Notes: generated by a model from the letters alone, not told the origin. 64,000 nucleotides of DNA from Maliibacterium massiliense (GCF_900604345.1 NZ_LR026983.1:1364001-1428000), one strand, 5' to 3'. Shown: positions 35,931-45,336, counted from the stretch's first letter. Made by a program: numbers and translations.

Positions 35931-37250
35931 ATGCATACCACCGCATCGGAAGTGCTGACCTTTGTGCAGGAAAACGATGTAAAGTTTATCCGCCTTGCAT
36001 TCTGCAACCTCTTTGGCAGGCAGAAAAACATCTCCATCATGCCCCAGGAGCTGCCGCGCGCCTTTACGGAAGGCATCGCCTTTGACGCCTCGGCTGTGGC
36101 GGGGTTTACCGACGTCGCTCACTCGGATTTGTTTCTGCAGCCCGATGCGGGCACGCTGGCGGTGCTGCCGTGGCGCCCGGCGCACGGGCGGGTGGCGCGC
36201 CTGTTTTGCAACGTGACCTACCCCGACGGCGCGCCCTTTGAGGGCGACGGGCGCCATATCCTCGCCCAGGCAGTGCAGCGCGCGGCGTCCATGGGCTACG
36301 CGGTCAAGATCGGGGCGGCCTGCGCGTTCTACCTCTTTGAGCTGGACGAGGCGGGCCAGCCCACCATGACCCCACAGGATGAGGCGGGCTACGGGGACAT
36401 CGCCCCGCTGGACAAGGGGGAGAACGTGCGCCGGGAGATCTGCCTGACTATGGAGGAGATGGGCATCGCGCCGGAAAGCTCCCATCACGCGCAGGGGCCC
36501 GGGCAGAACGAGATCGATTTTACCTACGCCGACGCGTGCAGCGCGGCGGATCAGCTGGTCACCAGCTGGGCGGTGGTCAAAACCATCGCGGCGCGCAACG
36601 GCCTGCACGCAAGCTTTCTGCCCAAGCCCTTTGCCGATAAGAGCGGCAGCGGCATGCACATCAACCTGTCGCTGGCCAAGGAGGGGCAGAACATCTTCCG
36701 CATCGGGGACGAGCATTCGCCCGAGGCGGAGAGCTTTATTGCGGGCATCCTGGCGCGCGCGCGGGAGATGACGGCGTTCCTCAACCCGCTCACCAATTCG
36801 TACGCACGCCTGGGCGCCTTTGAAGCGCCCCGCTACGTGACCTGGTCTCACCAGAACCGTTCCCAGCTGATCCGTATCCCCGCCGCGCGCAGCCAAAAGA
36901 GCGTGCGCATGGAGCTGCGCTCGGCCGACCCCACGCTTAACCCTTACCTGGGCTTTGCGCTGCTCATCCATGCGGGGCTTGACGGCATCGCCCAGCGCAT
37001 GCCGCTGCACCCGAGCACGGATTTTGACCTGTTCTGCGCCGATGCCGCGCGGCTGGCGGGTCTGGAGCAGCTGCCCACCACCCTCAAGGAGGCGGTGGAA
37101 GCGGCCGAGGCGAGCGGTTTTCTCAAAACCTACCTGCCCGCGCGCACGCTCGATCAGTACCTCGCGGCCAAGCGCGCCCAGTGGGACGCCGTCACCGCAA
37201 GCGACAACCCCGCGCTCAAGGAGCGGAGCCTGTATTTCCCGCGCGTGTGA
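35931..37250 (+). CDS. glnA: Glutamine synthetase type I
   Basis: 439 residues with GSI features: FVRLAFCNLFGRQKNIS-like N-terminal strand, CAFYLFELDE, EKSSHHAQGPGQNEIDF catalytic loop region, and GSGMHINLSL. It has no adenylylation tail (ends EERSLYFPRV-like), typical of Gram-positive enzymes. Second glutamine synthetase in this block. ATG 35931 follows AAGGAGGAACGCCC. Confidence 0.95.
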   Translation: MHTTASEVLTFVQENDVKFIRLAFCNLFGRQKNISIMPQELPRAFTEGIAFDASAVAGFTDVAHSDLFLQPDAGTLAVLPWRPAHGRVARLFCNVTYPDGAPFEGDGRHILAQAVQRAASMGYAVKIGAACAFYLFELDEAGQPTMTPQDEAGYGDIAPLDKGENVRREICLTMEEMGIAPESSHHAQGPGQNEIDFTYADACSAADQLVTSWAVVKTIAARNGLHASFLPKPFADKSGSGMHINLSLAKEGQNIFRIGDEHSPEAESFIAGILARAREMTAFLNPLTNSYARLGAFEAPRYVTWSHQNRSQLIRIPAARSQKSVRMELRSADPTLNPYLGFALLIHAGLDGIAQRMPLHPSTDFDLFCADAARLAGLEQLPTTLKEAVEAAEASGFLKTYLPARTLDQYLAAKRAQWDAVTASDNPALKERSLYFPRV

Positions 37251-37301
37251 CGCGCGAGCGCTGACCTTTGCACGCGGACGCACGCCAGAAGGGGTGAAGC
37301 G

Positions 37302-37871
37302 ATGGCGCAGGTATTGATTGTCTCCTCCAGCGCACAGGGGCGGGGTTTTCTGGAGGCTTTACTGCAGGATCACGGGCACTACCAGGCGGCCTGCGCCCAG
37401 ACGGGCGGGGAGGCGCGCCGCATGCTCATCGACGTGGACTACGACCTGGTGCTCATCAACGCGCCCTTAAAGGACGAGTTTGGCGGGGAGCTGGCGCTCA
37501 AGGTGGCGCAGCAGAGCGCGGCGGGCGTGCTGCTGATCGTCAAAGGCGCGCTGGCAGACGAGGTGTCCGCCAGGGTAGAGGACTTTGGCGTGTTCGTGCT
37601 GCCCAAGCCCATCAGCCGCGCACTGTTTTTCCAGGCGGTCAAGCTGGCCCAGGCGGCCCACCTGCGCATGATGGGCCTGCGCTCGGAAAATGAGCAGCTG
37701 CAGGTGAAAATTGCGGAGATCCGCCTGATTGACCGCGCCAAGTGCGTGCTGATCCAGTACCAAAACATGACCGAGCAGCAGGCGCACCGCTACATTGAAA
37801 AGCAGGCCATGGATTTGCGCGTCACGCGCCGAGAGGTGGCCCAGGGCATCCTGCAGGCCTATGAACAGTAA
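37302..37871 (+). CDS. ANTAR-domain RNA-binding regulator with degenerate receiver
   Basis: 189 residues. N-terminal receiver-like fold lacks the phosphorylation signature: the acidic pair is replaced (VLIVSSSAQG) and the phospho-Asp position is Asn (DLVLINAPL), while the later Lys is present (VLPKPIS). A coiled coil (LRSENEQLQVKIAEI) leads to a C-terminal ANTAR three-helix domain (MTEQQAHRYIEKQAMDLRVTRREVAQ). ANTAR proteins bind hairpins with A1/G4 hexaloops to prevent transcription termination; three such hairpins lie in this window. ATG 37302. Confidence 0.93.
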   Translation: MAQVLIVSSSAQGRGFLEALLQDHGHYQAACAQTGGEARRMLIDVDYDLVLINAPLKDEFGGELALKVAQQSAAGVLLIVKGALADEVSARVEDFGVFVLPKPISRALFFQAVKLAQAAHLRMMGLRSENEQLQVKIAEIRLIDRAKCVLIQYQNMTEQQAHRYIEKQAMDLRVTRREVAQGILQAYEQ

Positions 37872-37887
37872 AAAAGGAGGCGCGCTT

Positions 37888-38733
37888 TTGCGGCGAACGT
37901 TTTGCAAAATGCACGGCTGCGGCAACGACTATATCTACTTTGACTGCATGCGCCAGCCGCTTGAGGATCCCGCGGCGCTGAGCGTGCGCCTGTCCGACCG
38001 CCACAAGGGCGTCGGAGGGGACGGTATCGTGCTGGTGCTGCCCAGCGACGCGGCGGACGCGCGCATGCGCATGTTCAACAGCGATGGCAGTGAGGGCAAC
38101 ATGTGCGGCAACGCCATCCGCTGCGTGGGCAAGTATCTCTTTGACGCGGGTCTTGTGTCAAAAAAGGCGCTTGCGATCGAGACGGCAAGCGGCGTCAAGC
38201 ACCTGCTGCTGTTTACGGGCGCGGACGGCCGCGTGGCGCGCGTGCAGGTGGATATGGGCGCGCCGCGCCTGAACCCGCAGGATGTGCCCGTGCTGCTGGA
38301 TGGGCCGCGCGTGGTGGGCCGCGCAGTGCAGGTGGCCGGCGCCGCGCACGCCATCACCTGCGTCTCGATGGGCAACCCCCACTGCGTGGTGTTCTGCGAC
38401 GACCCCGATGCGCTGGATCTGCCCTGTATCGGCCCCCGCTTTGAGCACGATCCCCTGTTCCCCGAACGGGTGAACGCGGAATTTGTCGCCCTTGCGGCTG
38501 ACGGCAGCCTGCGCATGCGGGTGTGGGAGCGGGGCAGCGGCGAGACCATGGCCTGCGGCACGGGCGCGTGCGCGAGCGTGGTGGCTGCGGTGGAGAACGG
38601 CTTTTGCAACAGGGGAAAGGACGTCACCGTGCATCTGCGCGGGGGCGATTTGGTCATCCGCTATACTACAGAGGGAACCGTCACCATGACCGGCGAGGCG
38701 GTGCACGCCTTTGACGGCAGCGTCGATATATAA
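37888..38733 (+). CDS. dapF: Diaminopimelate epimerase
   Basis: 281 residues with both catalytic Cys motifs (GNMCGNAIRC and ACGTGACAS) and the FCKMHGCGND start. It turns LL- into meso-diaminopimelate for peptidoglycan and lysine. The start is TTG 37888, 7 bases after AAAAAGGAGG and just behind the ANTAR gene, so it is in the same operon. It pairs with dapL two genes downstream. Confidence 0.95.
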   Translation: MRRTFCKMHGCGNDYIYFDCMRQPLEDPAALSVRLSDRHKGVGGDGIVLVLPSDAADARMRMFNSDGSEGNMCGNAIRCVGKYLFDAGLVSKKALAIETASGVKHLLLFTGADGRVARVQVDMGAPRLNPQDVPVLLDGPRVVGRAVQVAGAAHAITCVSMGNPHCVVFCDDPDALDLPCIGPRFEHDPLFPERVNAEFVALAADGSLRMRVWERGSGETMACGTGACASVVAAVENGFCNRGKDVTVHLRGGDLVIRYTTEGTVTMTGEAVHAFDGSVDI

Positions 38734-38746
38734 GGAGGAAAAAACG

Positions 38747-39487
38747 ATGCGCGATTATGCAATGGAACTGGAAAAACGCGTGGCGTTCATACAGCGCTGC
38801 GTGCGCGAGGCGGGCGCAAAGGGCGTGGTCTACGGCAACTCAGGCGGCAAGGACAGCGCGCTTGTGGGCATACTGTGCCGCAGGGCGTGCGACGATGTGC
38901 TGGGCGTGATGATGCCCTGCCAGTCCAAGCGCAACTTTGAGGAGGATATGCGCGACGCGCTGGCCGTGGCCGAGCGCTTTGACATCCCCACCGTCACGGT
39001 GGATCTGACGCCCGCCAAAGAGGCGATGGAAGGGGCGCTCTCCTCGTGCGCGGACCTCTCGGGCATGGCGGGGGCCAACATCAACCCGCGCCTGCGCATG
39101 AGCGCGCTCTACGCCATCGCCCAGAGCCGCGGCGCGCTTGTGGCGGGCACGGGCAACCGCAGCGAGCGGGTCATGGGCTACTTTACCAAGTGGGGGGACG
39201 GCGCCTGCGATTTCAATCCCATTGCGGATTTGACGGTCACGGAAGTCTACGCGTTTCTGCGCTACTTAAGCGCGCCCGAGAGTATCATCGCCAAGGCGCC
39301 CTCGGCGGGCCTGTTTGAGGGGCAGACCGACGAGCAGGAGATGGGCATCACCTACAGCGAGATCGACAATTACCTGCTGCACGGCCAGGGCGACGCGCGC
39401 ACGGTTGCCAAGATCGAGGGCGCGCGTGCGCGCGGCGCGCACAAAACGCGCATGCCTCTGGCCTACGGGGAGGAGCGGGCGCGATGA
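38747..39487 (+). CDS. nadE: NH3-dependent NAD+ synthetase
   Basis: 246 residues, the short ammonia-using form without a glutaminase domain. The ATP pyrophosphatase P-loop is SGGKDSALVG; later GTGNRSERVMGYFTKWGDG is typical of NadE. It amidates nicotinate adenine dinucleotide using free ammonia, which fits its place in a nitrogen operon. ATG 38747 follows TAAGGAGG. It overlaps dapL by four bases (ATGA). Confidence 0.95.
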   Translation: MRDYAMELEKRVAFIQRCVREAGAKGVVYGNSGGKDSALVGILCRRACDDVLGVMMPCQSKRNFEEDMRDALAVAERFDIPTVTVDLTPAKEAMEGALSSCADLSGMAGANINPRLRMSALYAIAQSRGALVAGTGNRSERVMGYFTKWGDGACDFNPIADLTVTEVYAFLRYLSAPESIIAKAPSAGLFEGQTDEQEMGITYSEIDNYLLHGQGDARTVAKIEGARARGAHKTRMPLAYGEERAR

Positions 39488-40668
39488 AAATCAACGCGCG
39501 TTATCTGGACCTGCAGGAAAGCTACCTCTTTGCCAACATCGCCCGCAAGGTGGCGGACTATCAGCAGGCGCATCCCGATGCAAAAATCCTGCGACTGGGC
39601 ATCGGGGATGTGACCCGTCCCCTTGCCCCGCAGGTGGTGGCGGCCATGCGCCAGGCGGTGGATGAAATGGGCGGCGAGGCGGGCTTCCGAGGTTACGGCC
39701 CCGAGCAGGGCTACGCATTTTTGCGCCAGGCGATCGTGGAGAACTACGCCCGGCGCGCCGTGGCGCTTGCGCCAGATGAGGTGTTTGTAAGCGATGGCGC
39801 CAAAAGCGATTTGGGCAACCTGCTGGATATCTTTGACGTGGATAACACTGTGCTCATTCCCGATCCGGTCTACCCCGTCTACGTGGATACCAACATCATG
39901 GCAGGCAGGCGCATCGCCTATCTGCACGCCAGCGCCGCCAACGCGTTTTTGCCCATGCCGCAAAAGGATACGCGCGCGGGCATCATTTACCTTTGTTCCC
40001 CCAACAACCCCACCGGCGCGGTGTACGATCGCACGCAGCTAAAGGCGTGGGTGGATTACGCAAACACCCAGGGCGCGGTGATCCTCTTTGACGCGGCCTA
40101 CGAGGCCTTTATTCAGGGAGAGGATTACCCCCGAAGCATCTACGAAATTTCGGGGGCAGAGACCTGCGCCATCGAGGTGTGCTCCCTTTCTAAAACGGCG
40201 GGCTTTACCGGCGTGCGCTGCGGCTACACCGTCGTGCCCAAGGCGCTGGTGCGGCAGGATGCCGCGCTCAACCACCTGTGGCTGCGCCGGCAGACCACCA
40301 AATTCAACGGCGTCTCCTACATCGTGCAGCGGGGTGCGGAGGCGGCATTCACGCCCGAGGGGCGTGCCCAGTGCATGGAGCGCATCGCCTATTACAGGAA
40401 AAACTGCCGCATCATCGCTACGGCGCTGGATGCCTGCGGCGTGCGCTACACCGGCGGCACGCACGCCCCCTACATCTGGATGCAATGCCCCGATGGCATG
40501 GACAGCTGGCAGTTTTTTGACGCGCTGCTTGCGCAGGCCCACATCGTGGGCACGCCGGGCGCGGGCTTCGGCGCAAATGGGGAGGGGTTTTTCCGCCTGA
40601 GCGGCTTTGGCAGCCGCGAGACGGCGTTGCGCGCCGCAGAGGCGCTTCAGGCGTTCCTACGCGCATGA
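39484..40668 (+). CDS. dapL: LL-diaminopimelate aminotransferase
   Basis: 394 residues, class I/II aminotransferase with PLP lysine in SLSKTAGFTGVRCGY and the DapL hallmark start INARYLDLQESYLFANIARKV. It makes LL-DAP from tetrahydrodipicolinate and glutamate, a shortcut using no succinyl or acetyl groups. With DapF it completes the route to meso-DAP. It needs glutamate, again linking the gene to this operon. Last gene before the AT-rich patch. Confidence 0.96.
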   Translation: MKINARYLDLQESYLFANIARKVADYQQAHPDAKILRLGIGDVTRPLAPQVVAAMRQAVDEMGGEAGFRGYGPEQGYAFLRQAIVENYARRAVALAPDEVFVSDGAKSDLGNLLDIFDVDNTVLIPDPVYPVYVDTNIMAGRRIAYLHASAANAFLPMPQKDTRAGIIYLCSPNNPTGAVYDRTQLKAWVDYANTQGAVILFDAAYEAFIQGEDYPRSIYEISGAETCAIEVCSLSKTAGFTGVRCGYTVVPKALVRQDAALNHLWLRRQTTKFNGVSYIVQRGAEAAFTPEGRAQCMERIAYYRKNCRIIATALDACGVRYTGGTHAPYIWMQCPDGMDSWQFFDALLAQAHIVGTPGAGFGANGEGFFRLSGFGSRETALRAAEALQAFLRA

Positions 40669-41082
40669 AAAAATAGTATTTGGTTATGATCTGCTTACAA
40701 TCATCAAACCTTAAAACGGTTGTAAATACTGACTTTCCTGCCCATCAACCCATTTGAAATTGCAATAAACCTAAGTGTTTTGGTGTCCAAATGGTGCCCT
40801 AATCTCTTACGGAGAATAATGCGATACGGGTAGATATAGGGGAATATCATACGATTCGAGGGCGAAAGCACTCGTCGCTTTTGGCCCTCTTGTCTGCCAC
40901 ACGCGCAGGGGCAGATGCACTTGTCAGCAGCGGGCGCAGCCCGCTTATTTTACCGTTGACAAGGGTAGCTGGCTGTGCCATTTTGCAAGGAGAAGAAAGC
41001 AGAAAAAAAGGAAACTGCATACTTGCGGGATACAAGAAAAATGGTAGAAACACTGATAAATCGTCATTGATGAGGTGTTGTT
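40669..41082 (+). other. AT-rich boundary region, no gene seen
   Basis: About 400 bases with a sharp drop in GC after dapL. It holds a short hairpin GCGGGCGCAGCCCGC near 40940 and no credible gene; probably the edge of acquired DNA. Confidence 0.4.
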
Positions 41083-41694
41083 TTGAAAATAGAGATTAAA
41101 GATATTCGAAAAAAAGATTATAGAAAAGCCATTCAATTTGCAATTAGGGGCATGCATTTTGATGGGTACTTGAACAACAAGTTTTTGCGCAATGCTTATG
41201 GTAGATATTTCTGGTATCTCGAAATCAATCGTGCAACACAGATTTTAGCGGCATATGCTGACGGTGAATTTGTAGGTGTTTTATTGGCAGAAATTAAGGG
41301 AGAAGAAAAGAAGCAACAGCGTTTTCTGCAAAAAATCTATGTCAAACTTGTTGATGTGGTACAGAAGTCTTTTTTTAAGGGCGGAGCAGGCCTTTACGAA
41401 GACACCACGAAAGAACAGTTAGCACACTATTTGAAATCTAATACGCCTGACGGAGAAATTATTTTTCTTGCCGCAGACCCCGATTGTAAAATGAAGGGCA
41501 TAGGTACGGCGCTGCTAAGTGCTTTAGAAGAAAAGAAAAAGGGGAAAACGCTTTATCTTCATACTGACGATGCTTGTACATATCAGTTTTATGAGCATAG
41601 AGGGTTTAAAAGGGTGGAAGAAAAAGAAGTCATATTGGAAATGCCGAAAGGAAAAGTTCCGTTAAAATGCTTTGTGTATAGCAAGAAAATATAA
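41083..41694 (+). CDS. GNAT-type acetyltransferase of foreign composition
   Basis: 203 residues. The acetyl-CoA loop reads DCKMKGIGTALLSAL (R/Q-x-x-G-x-G variant) and the C-terminal strand FYEHRGFKRV is typical of GNATs. Lys-rich, AT-rich codon use is unlike the neighbours on both sides, so recent transfer is likely. Start TTG 41083 after a weak TGAGGTG. Substrate unknown; a role in resistance or toxin modification is only a possibility. Confidence 0.75.
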   Translation: MKIEIKDIRKKDYRKAIQFAIRGMHFDGYLNNKFLRNAYGRYFWYLEINRATQILAAYADGEFVGVLLAEIKGEEKKQQRFLQKIYVKLVDVVQKSFFKGGAGLYEDTTKEQLAHYLKSNTPDGEIIFLAADPDCKMKGIGTALLSALEEKKKGKTLYLHTDDACTYQFYEHRGFKRVEEKEVILEMPKGKVPLKCFVYSKKI

Positions 41695-42054
41695 CAATTC
41701 TGGTGCGCCAATGGTTACTGATATTCGAAACAAACCAAAATGCGGGGCATTTTACGAAAGAGGTATCCATTTCCTATGCTTGCTATTGCAAAAGTTACGC
41801 TAAAAAATTGGAACAGAATGCATTGGAGATGAGAATTAAAAACCATCTGCGAAAACGCGTAGTGCTAAAATGGTTTCTGGTCTTACAAAACCACCTTGTA
41901 CGGAGATACAGCAAGATAAACGACGATATGCGGAAAACCTTGGCTTAAAGCCATTTTCGCATGGTGTCTTAAACGTTTATGAGGGCTTGTAGGAAAACTT
42001 TTGTCTATCAAATCAACAAAAAACCGACCGCGCGGGCGGCCTGTTGTGAAAAAA
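41695..42054. other. AT-rich tail of the acquired patch, no gene seen
   Basis: About 360 bases. A weak open frame 41703-41948 lacks a ribosome site and family resemblance; I treat it as decayed sequence. GC rises again near 42010. Confidence 0.4.
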
Positions 42055-42055
42055 C

Positions 42056-42095
42056 AAGCGGGGTTTTGCCGGATGCGTCCGGCAAAACCCCGCTT
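42056..42095 (-). terminator. Perfect 17-bp hairpin terminator
   Basis: AAGCGGGGTTTTGCCGG pairs exactly with CCGGCAAAACCCCGCTT; on the minus strand it is followed by T6, so it ends the small membrane protein transcript. Confidence 0.88.
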
Positions 42096-42109
42096 TGTTG
42101 ATCCATGCT

Positions 42110-42376
42110 TTAAATATTGAAGATGGCCACCAGGCCCACGATCAACGCGATGCCTACGGTGATAAACACGTTGAGCCGGAACTTGGTGTTGTCCAGCTTG
42201 AGCTCCTTGGTGGTCAGCCGCAGGCCGGCCGAGAGCAGCAGCAGGCCGCACACCACGCTTGCGATGGCGCCCACCAGGCGCAGCGGCACCGAGGAGAACA
42301 ATATGATGCCGATGCAGAAGTTAGCTGCGCCGATGAGATAGAACAGCGCGCAGAGCAGGTATTGCAAAATCAACAT
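42110..42376 (-). CDS. Small membrane protein, function unknown
   Basis: 88 residues with three hydrophobic helices (about 2-28, 33-52, 68-87) separated by a short polar loop RLTTKELKLDNTKFR. No motif I recognise. ATG 42376 has GGAG 13 bases upstream, a loose fit, but no other start is better. It is divergent from the uxuAB operon. Confidence 0.65.
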   Translation of the reverse strand: MLILQYLLCALFYLIGAANFCIGIILFSSVPLRLVGAIASVVCGLLLLSAGLRLTTKELKLDNTKFRLNVFITVGIALIVGLVAIFNI

Positions 42377-42602
42377 ATGCGGTAAAACGCTCCTTTCCCC
42401 AAAACCATTGCCCCCATTGTAGCATCCCGCCGCCCTGCAGGACAAGGGGCGTTTTTCCGCAGCCCCGCTTTGGGCAAAAAGAATGGATGAAAACCGCGGA
42501 AAATGGCAGGGGGCATTTCATCTTGCCCATAGAAATGGTAAAATGATTCCAATGGACAAGGCGTTTCTTTCGCGCGACAGGAAGGAAAAGGGTGATACCA
42601 CA

Positions 42603-43670
42603 ATGCAAATGACGTTCCGCTGGTTCGGCACGGGCTTTGACAGCGTCAGCCTGGCGCAGATCCGCCAGGTGCCCGGGGTAACGGGCATCATCAGCACGCT
42701 CTACGACAAGCCGCCCGGCGCGCTGTGGGAAAAAAGCGAGATTGCGGCGCTGAAAAGTACTGTGGAGCAGGCGGGGCTGGCGCTTGTGGGCATCGAGAGC
42801 GTGAACATCGCAGACGATATCAAGGCTGCGCTGCGCGCGCGCGACGAGATGATCGAAAACTATATCCGCACGCTGGAGCACCTCGGCCAGTGCGGCATAC
42901 GGCTGGTGTGCTACAACTTTATGCCGGTGTTTGACTGGACGCGCTCCGATCTTGCCAAGCTGCGCGCGGACGGCAGCACCGTGATGAGCTACGACCAGGC
43001 GCGCATCGACGCCATCGATCCGGAGGCCATGTTTGTGCGCATGGACGCGGGCTCGGGCGGCTTCCTGCTGCCCGGCTGGGAACCGGAGCGCATGGCCCGC
43101 ATCCGCGAGCTGTTCGCGCTCTATCAGGGCGTTGACGCAGCGGCGCTGCGCGCCAATCTGGCGTATTTTCTCAAGGCGATCATGCCCACGTGCGCGCGCT
43201 ATGGCATCCGCATGGCCATCCACCCAGACGATCCTGCCTGGCCGGTGTTCGGCCTGCCTCGCATCGCCACGTGCAAGGAGGATCTGCTCGCCATCATGGA
43301 TATGGTGGATTCCCCCTATAACGGCGTGACGCTGTGCACCGGTTCGCTGGGCTCCAATCCAAACAACGACATTGTGGATGTCATCGGCGCGCTCAAAGGG
43401 CGCATTGCGTTTGCGCATATCCGTAACATCCGGCACCTTGGCCCCGGGCGCTTTGACGAGGCGGCGCATCTGTCGAGCGATGGGTCGCTCGATATGTACG
43501 CCATACTGCGCGCCCTCTATGAGGCGGGCTTTGACGGGCCCATGCGGCCCGACCACGGCCGCGCCGTGTGGGGCGAGGTTTCCATGCCGGGCTACGGTTT
43601 ATATGATCGCGCCATGGGCGCGGCATACCTACAGGGTCTGTGGGAAGCGATTGCAAAACAGAACAAGTAA
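42603..43670 (+). CDS. uxuA: D-mannonate dehydratase
   Basis: 355 residues with the UxuA start MTFRWFGTGFDSVSL and metal/substrate residues in YNFMPVFDWTR, MAIHPDDPAWPVFGLPRI, and GNPNNDI-like region. It dehydrates D-mannonate to 2-keto-3-deoxygluconate in hexuronate breakdown. ATG 42603 follows AAAGGGTG. uxuB follows 21 bases later. No kdgK/kdgA or transporter is adjacent. Confidence 0.94.
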   Translation: MQMTFRWFGTGFDSVSLAQIRQVPGVTGIISTLYDKPPGALWEKSEIAALKSTVEQAGLALVGIESVNIADDIKAALRARDEMIENYIRTLEHLGQCGIRLVCYNFMPVFDWTRSDLAKLRADGSTVMSYDQARIDAIDPEAMFVRMDAGSGGFLLPGWEPERMARIRELFALYQGVDAAALRANLAYFLKAIMPTCARYGIRMAIHPDDPAWPVFGLPRIATCKEDLLAIMDMVDSPYNGVTLCTGSLGSNPNNDIVDVIGALKGRIAFAHIRNIRHLGPGRFDEAAHLSSDGSLDMYAILRALYEAGFDGPMRPDHGRAVWGEVSMPGYGLYDRAMGAAYLQGLWEAIAKQNK

Positions 43671-43691
43671 AAAAACAGGAGGAATGTTGGC

Positions 43692-45299
43692 ATGAAATTG
43701 AACGATCAGGGGTTGCAGAACAGGGCGCCCTGGCTGGAGAAAGGGTTTGAACTGCCCAACTACGATATCGCCCAGATGCGCGCGCGCACCAAGGAGAACC
43801 CCACGTGGGTGCACTTCGGCGCGGGCAACATCTTCCGCGCCTTTACCGCGGCGCTGCAGCAGACGCTACTCAACCAGGGCGCGTATGACCGCGGCATCGT
43901 GGTGTGCGAAGGCTTTGATACCGAGATCATTGAGCGCGCCTACGCACCCTTTGACAATTTGAGCCTGCTGGTGGTGCTCAAGGCGGACGGCAGTATCGAA
44001 AAAAAGGTGATCGCAAGCGTGGCCGAGAGCCTGCGCGCCGACGCCTCCTTTGCAGAGGACTGGCAGGCCCTCAAGGGCATCTTTGAGAACCCCTCCCTGC
44101 AGATGGCCAGCTTTACCATCACCGAGAAGGGCTACAACATCTGGCAGCAGGATGGCAGCTTCCTGCCCGCCGTGGCGCAGGATATGGCCGCGGGCGTGGA
44201 CGCGCCCAGCAACATCATCGGCAAGGTGACGGCGCTGTGCTACGCGCGCTACCAGGAGAACGCCGCGCCTCTGGCGCTGGTGAGCATGGACAACTGCTCC
44301 CACAACGGCGAAAAGCTCGCTGCCGCGGTCATGGCCTATGTGGAAAACTGGACCCAGGCGGGCCTGGTGGACGCGGGCTTTGCCGCGTATATGCAGCAAA
44401 AGGTGTCCTTCCCCTGGAGCATGATCGACAAGATCACCCCGCGCCCCGACGCAAACGTGCAGCGTATGCTCCAGCAGGACGGCTTTGAGGATACCGAGAT
44501 CATCCACACCGCGCGCAACACCTACACCGCCGCCTTTGTCAACGCTGAAGAGACGCAGTATCTGGTGATTGAGGACGATTTTCCGGCTGGCCGGCCGCCG
44601 CTTGAGAAGGCGGGCGTGATCTTTACCGATCGCGACACCGTCAACCGCGTGGAAAAAATGAAGGTGTGCACCTGCCTTAACCCGCTGCACACGGCACTGG
44701 CCGTCTTCGGTTGCCTGCTGTCCTACGACACCATCGCCAACGAGATGAAGGACCCCGAGCTGGTCAAGCTGGTGCGCGGCATCGGTTATGACGAGGGCAT
44801 GCCCGTGGTGGTCAACCCCGGCATCATCGATCCCAAGACGTTTATCGACGAGGTGATCGGCGTGCGCTTCCCCAACCCCTTCATGCCCGATACCCCGCAG
44901 CGCATCGCCACCGATACCTCCCAAAAGCTGCCCGTGCGCTACGGCGAGACGCTCAAGGCCTACCAGCACCGCGAGGATCTGGATATGCGCAACCTCAAAC
45001 TGATCCCGCTGGTGTTTGCCGGCTGGTGCCGCTATCTGATGGGCGTCAACGACGCGGGCGAGCCCTTTGAGCTCTCCGCCGACCCGCTCTACGACGAGGT
45101 GGCCCCCTGCGTGCGCGATATCAAGCTGGGCGATACCGGCCCGTTCCGCGACGCGCTCAAGCCCATCCTGAGCAACAAGAACATCTTCGGCCTGAACCTG
45201 TACCGCATCGGCATGGCGAACACGGTGCTGCAGTACTTTACCGAGATGGTCGCCGGCCCCGGCGCCGTGCGCGAGACGCTTAAAAAGTACACCAAATAA
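43692..45299 (+). CDS. uxuB: Mannonate oxidoreductase (fructuronate reductase family)
   Basis: 535 residues, long-chain mannitol dehydrogenase family: FGAGNIFRAF dinucleotide-binding segment and the KMKVCTCLNPLHTALAV catalytic Lys-Asn-His region. It interconverts fructuronate and mannonate using NAD(H), feeding UxuA. ATG 43692 follows AGGAGGAATGTTGGC. It ends the two-gene operon before a strong hairpin. Confidence 0.92.
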   Translation: MKLNDQGLQNRAPWLEKGFELPNYDIAQMRARTKENPTWVHFGAGNIFRAFTAALQQTLLNQGAYDRGIVVCEGFDTEIIERAYAPFDNLSLLVVLKADGSIEKKVIASVAESLRADASFAEDWQALKGIFENPSLQMASFTITEKGYNIWQQDGSFLPAVAQDMAAGVDAPSNIIGKVTALCYARYQENAAPLALVSMDNCSHNGEKLAAAVMAYVENWTQAGLVDAGFAAYMQQKVSFPWSMIDKITPRPDANVQRMLQQDGFEDTEIIHTARNTYTAAFVNAEETQYLVIEDDFPAGRPPLEKAGVIFTDRDTVNRVEKMKVCTCLNPLHTALAVFGCLLSYDTIANEMKDPELVKLVRGIGYDEGMPVVVNPGIIDPKTFIDEVIGVRFPNPFMPDTPQRIATDTSQKLPVRYGETLKAYQHREDLDMRNLKLIPLVFAGWCRYLMGVNDAGEPFELSADPLYDEVAPCVRDIKLGDTGPFRDALKPILSNKNIFGLNLYRIGMANTVLQYFTEMVAGPGAVRETLKKYTK

Positions 45300-45336
45300 A
45301 AAGGAAATGGCCCGGCCAAGCCGGGTTGAAAGGGAA

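Noticed and set aside
35154..37283. 709-codon open frame antisense to the GXGXG and GSI genes
   Set aside because: Shadow of well-supported genes; no ribosome site or conserved motif.
41703..41948. 81-codon open frame in the AT-rich patch
   Set aside because: No ribosome site, no family resemblance; kept as decayed sequence.
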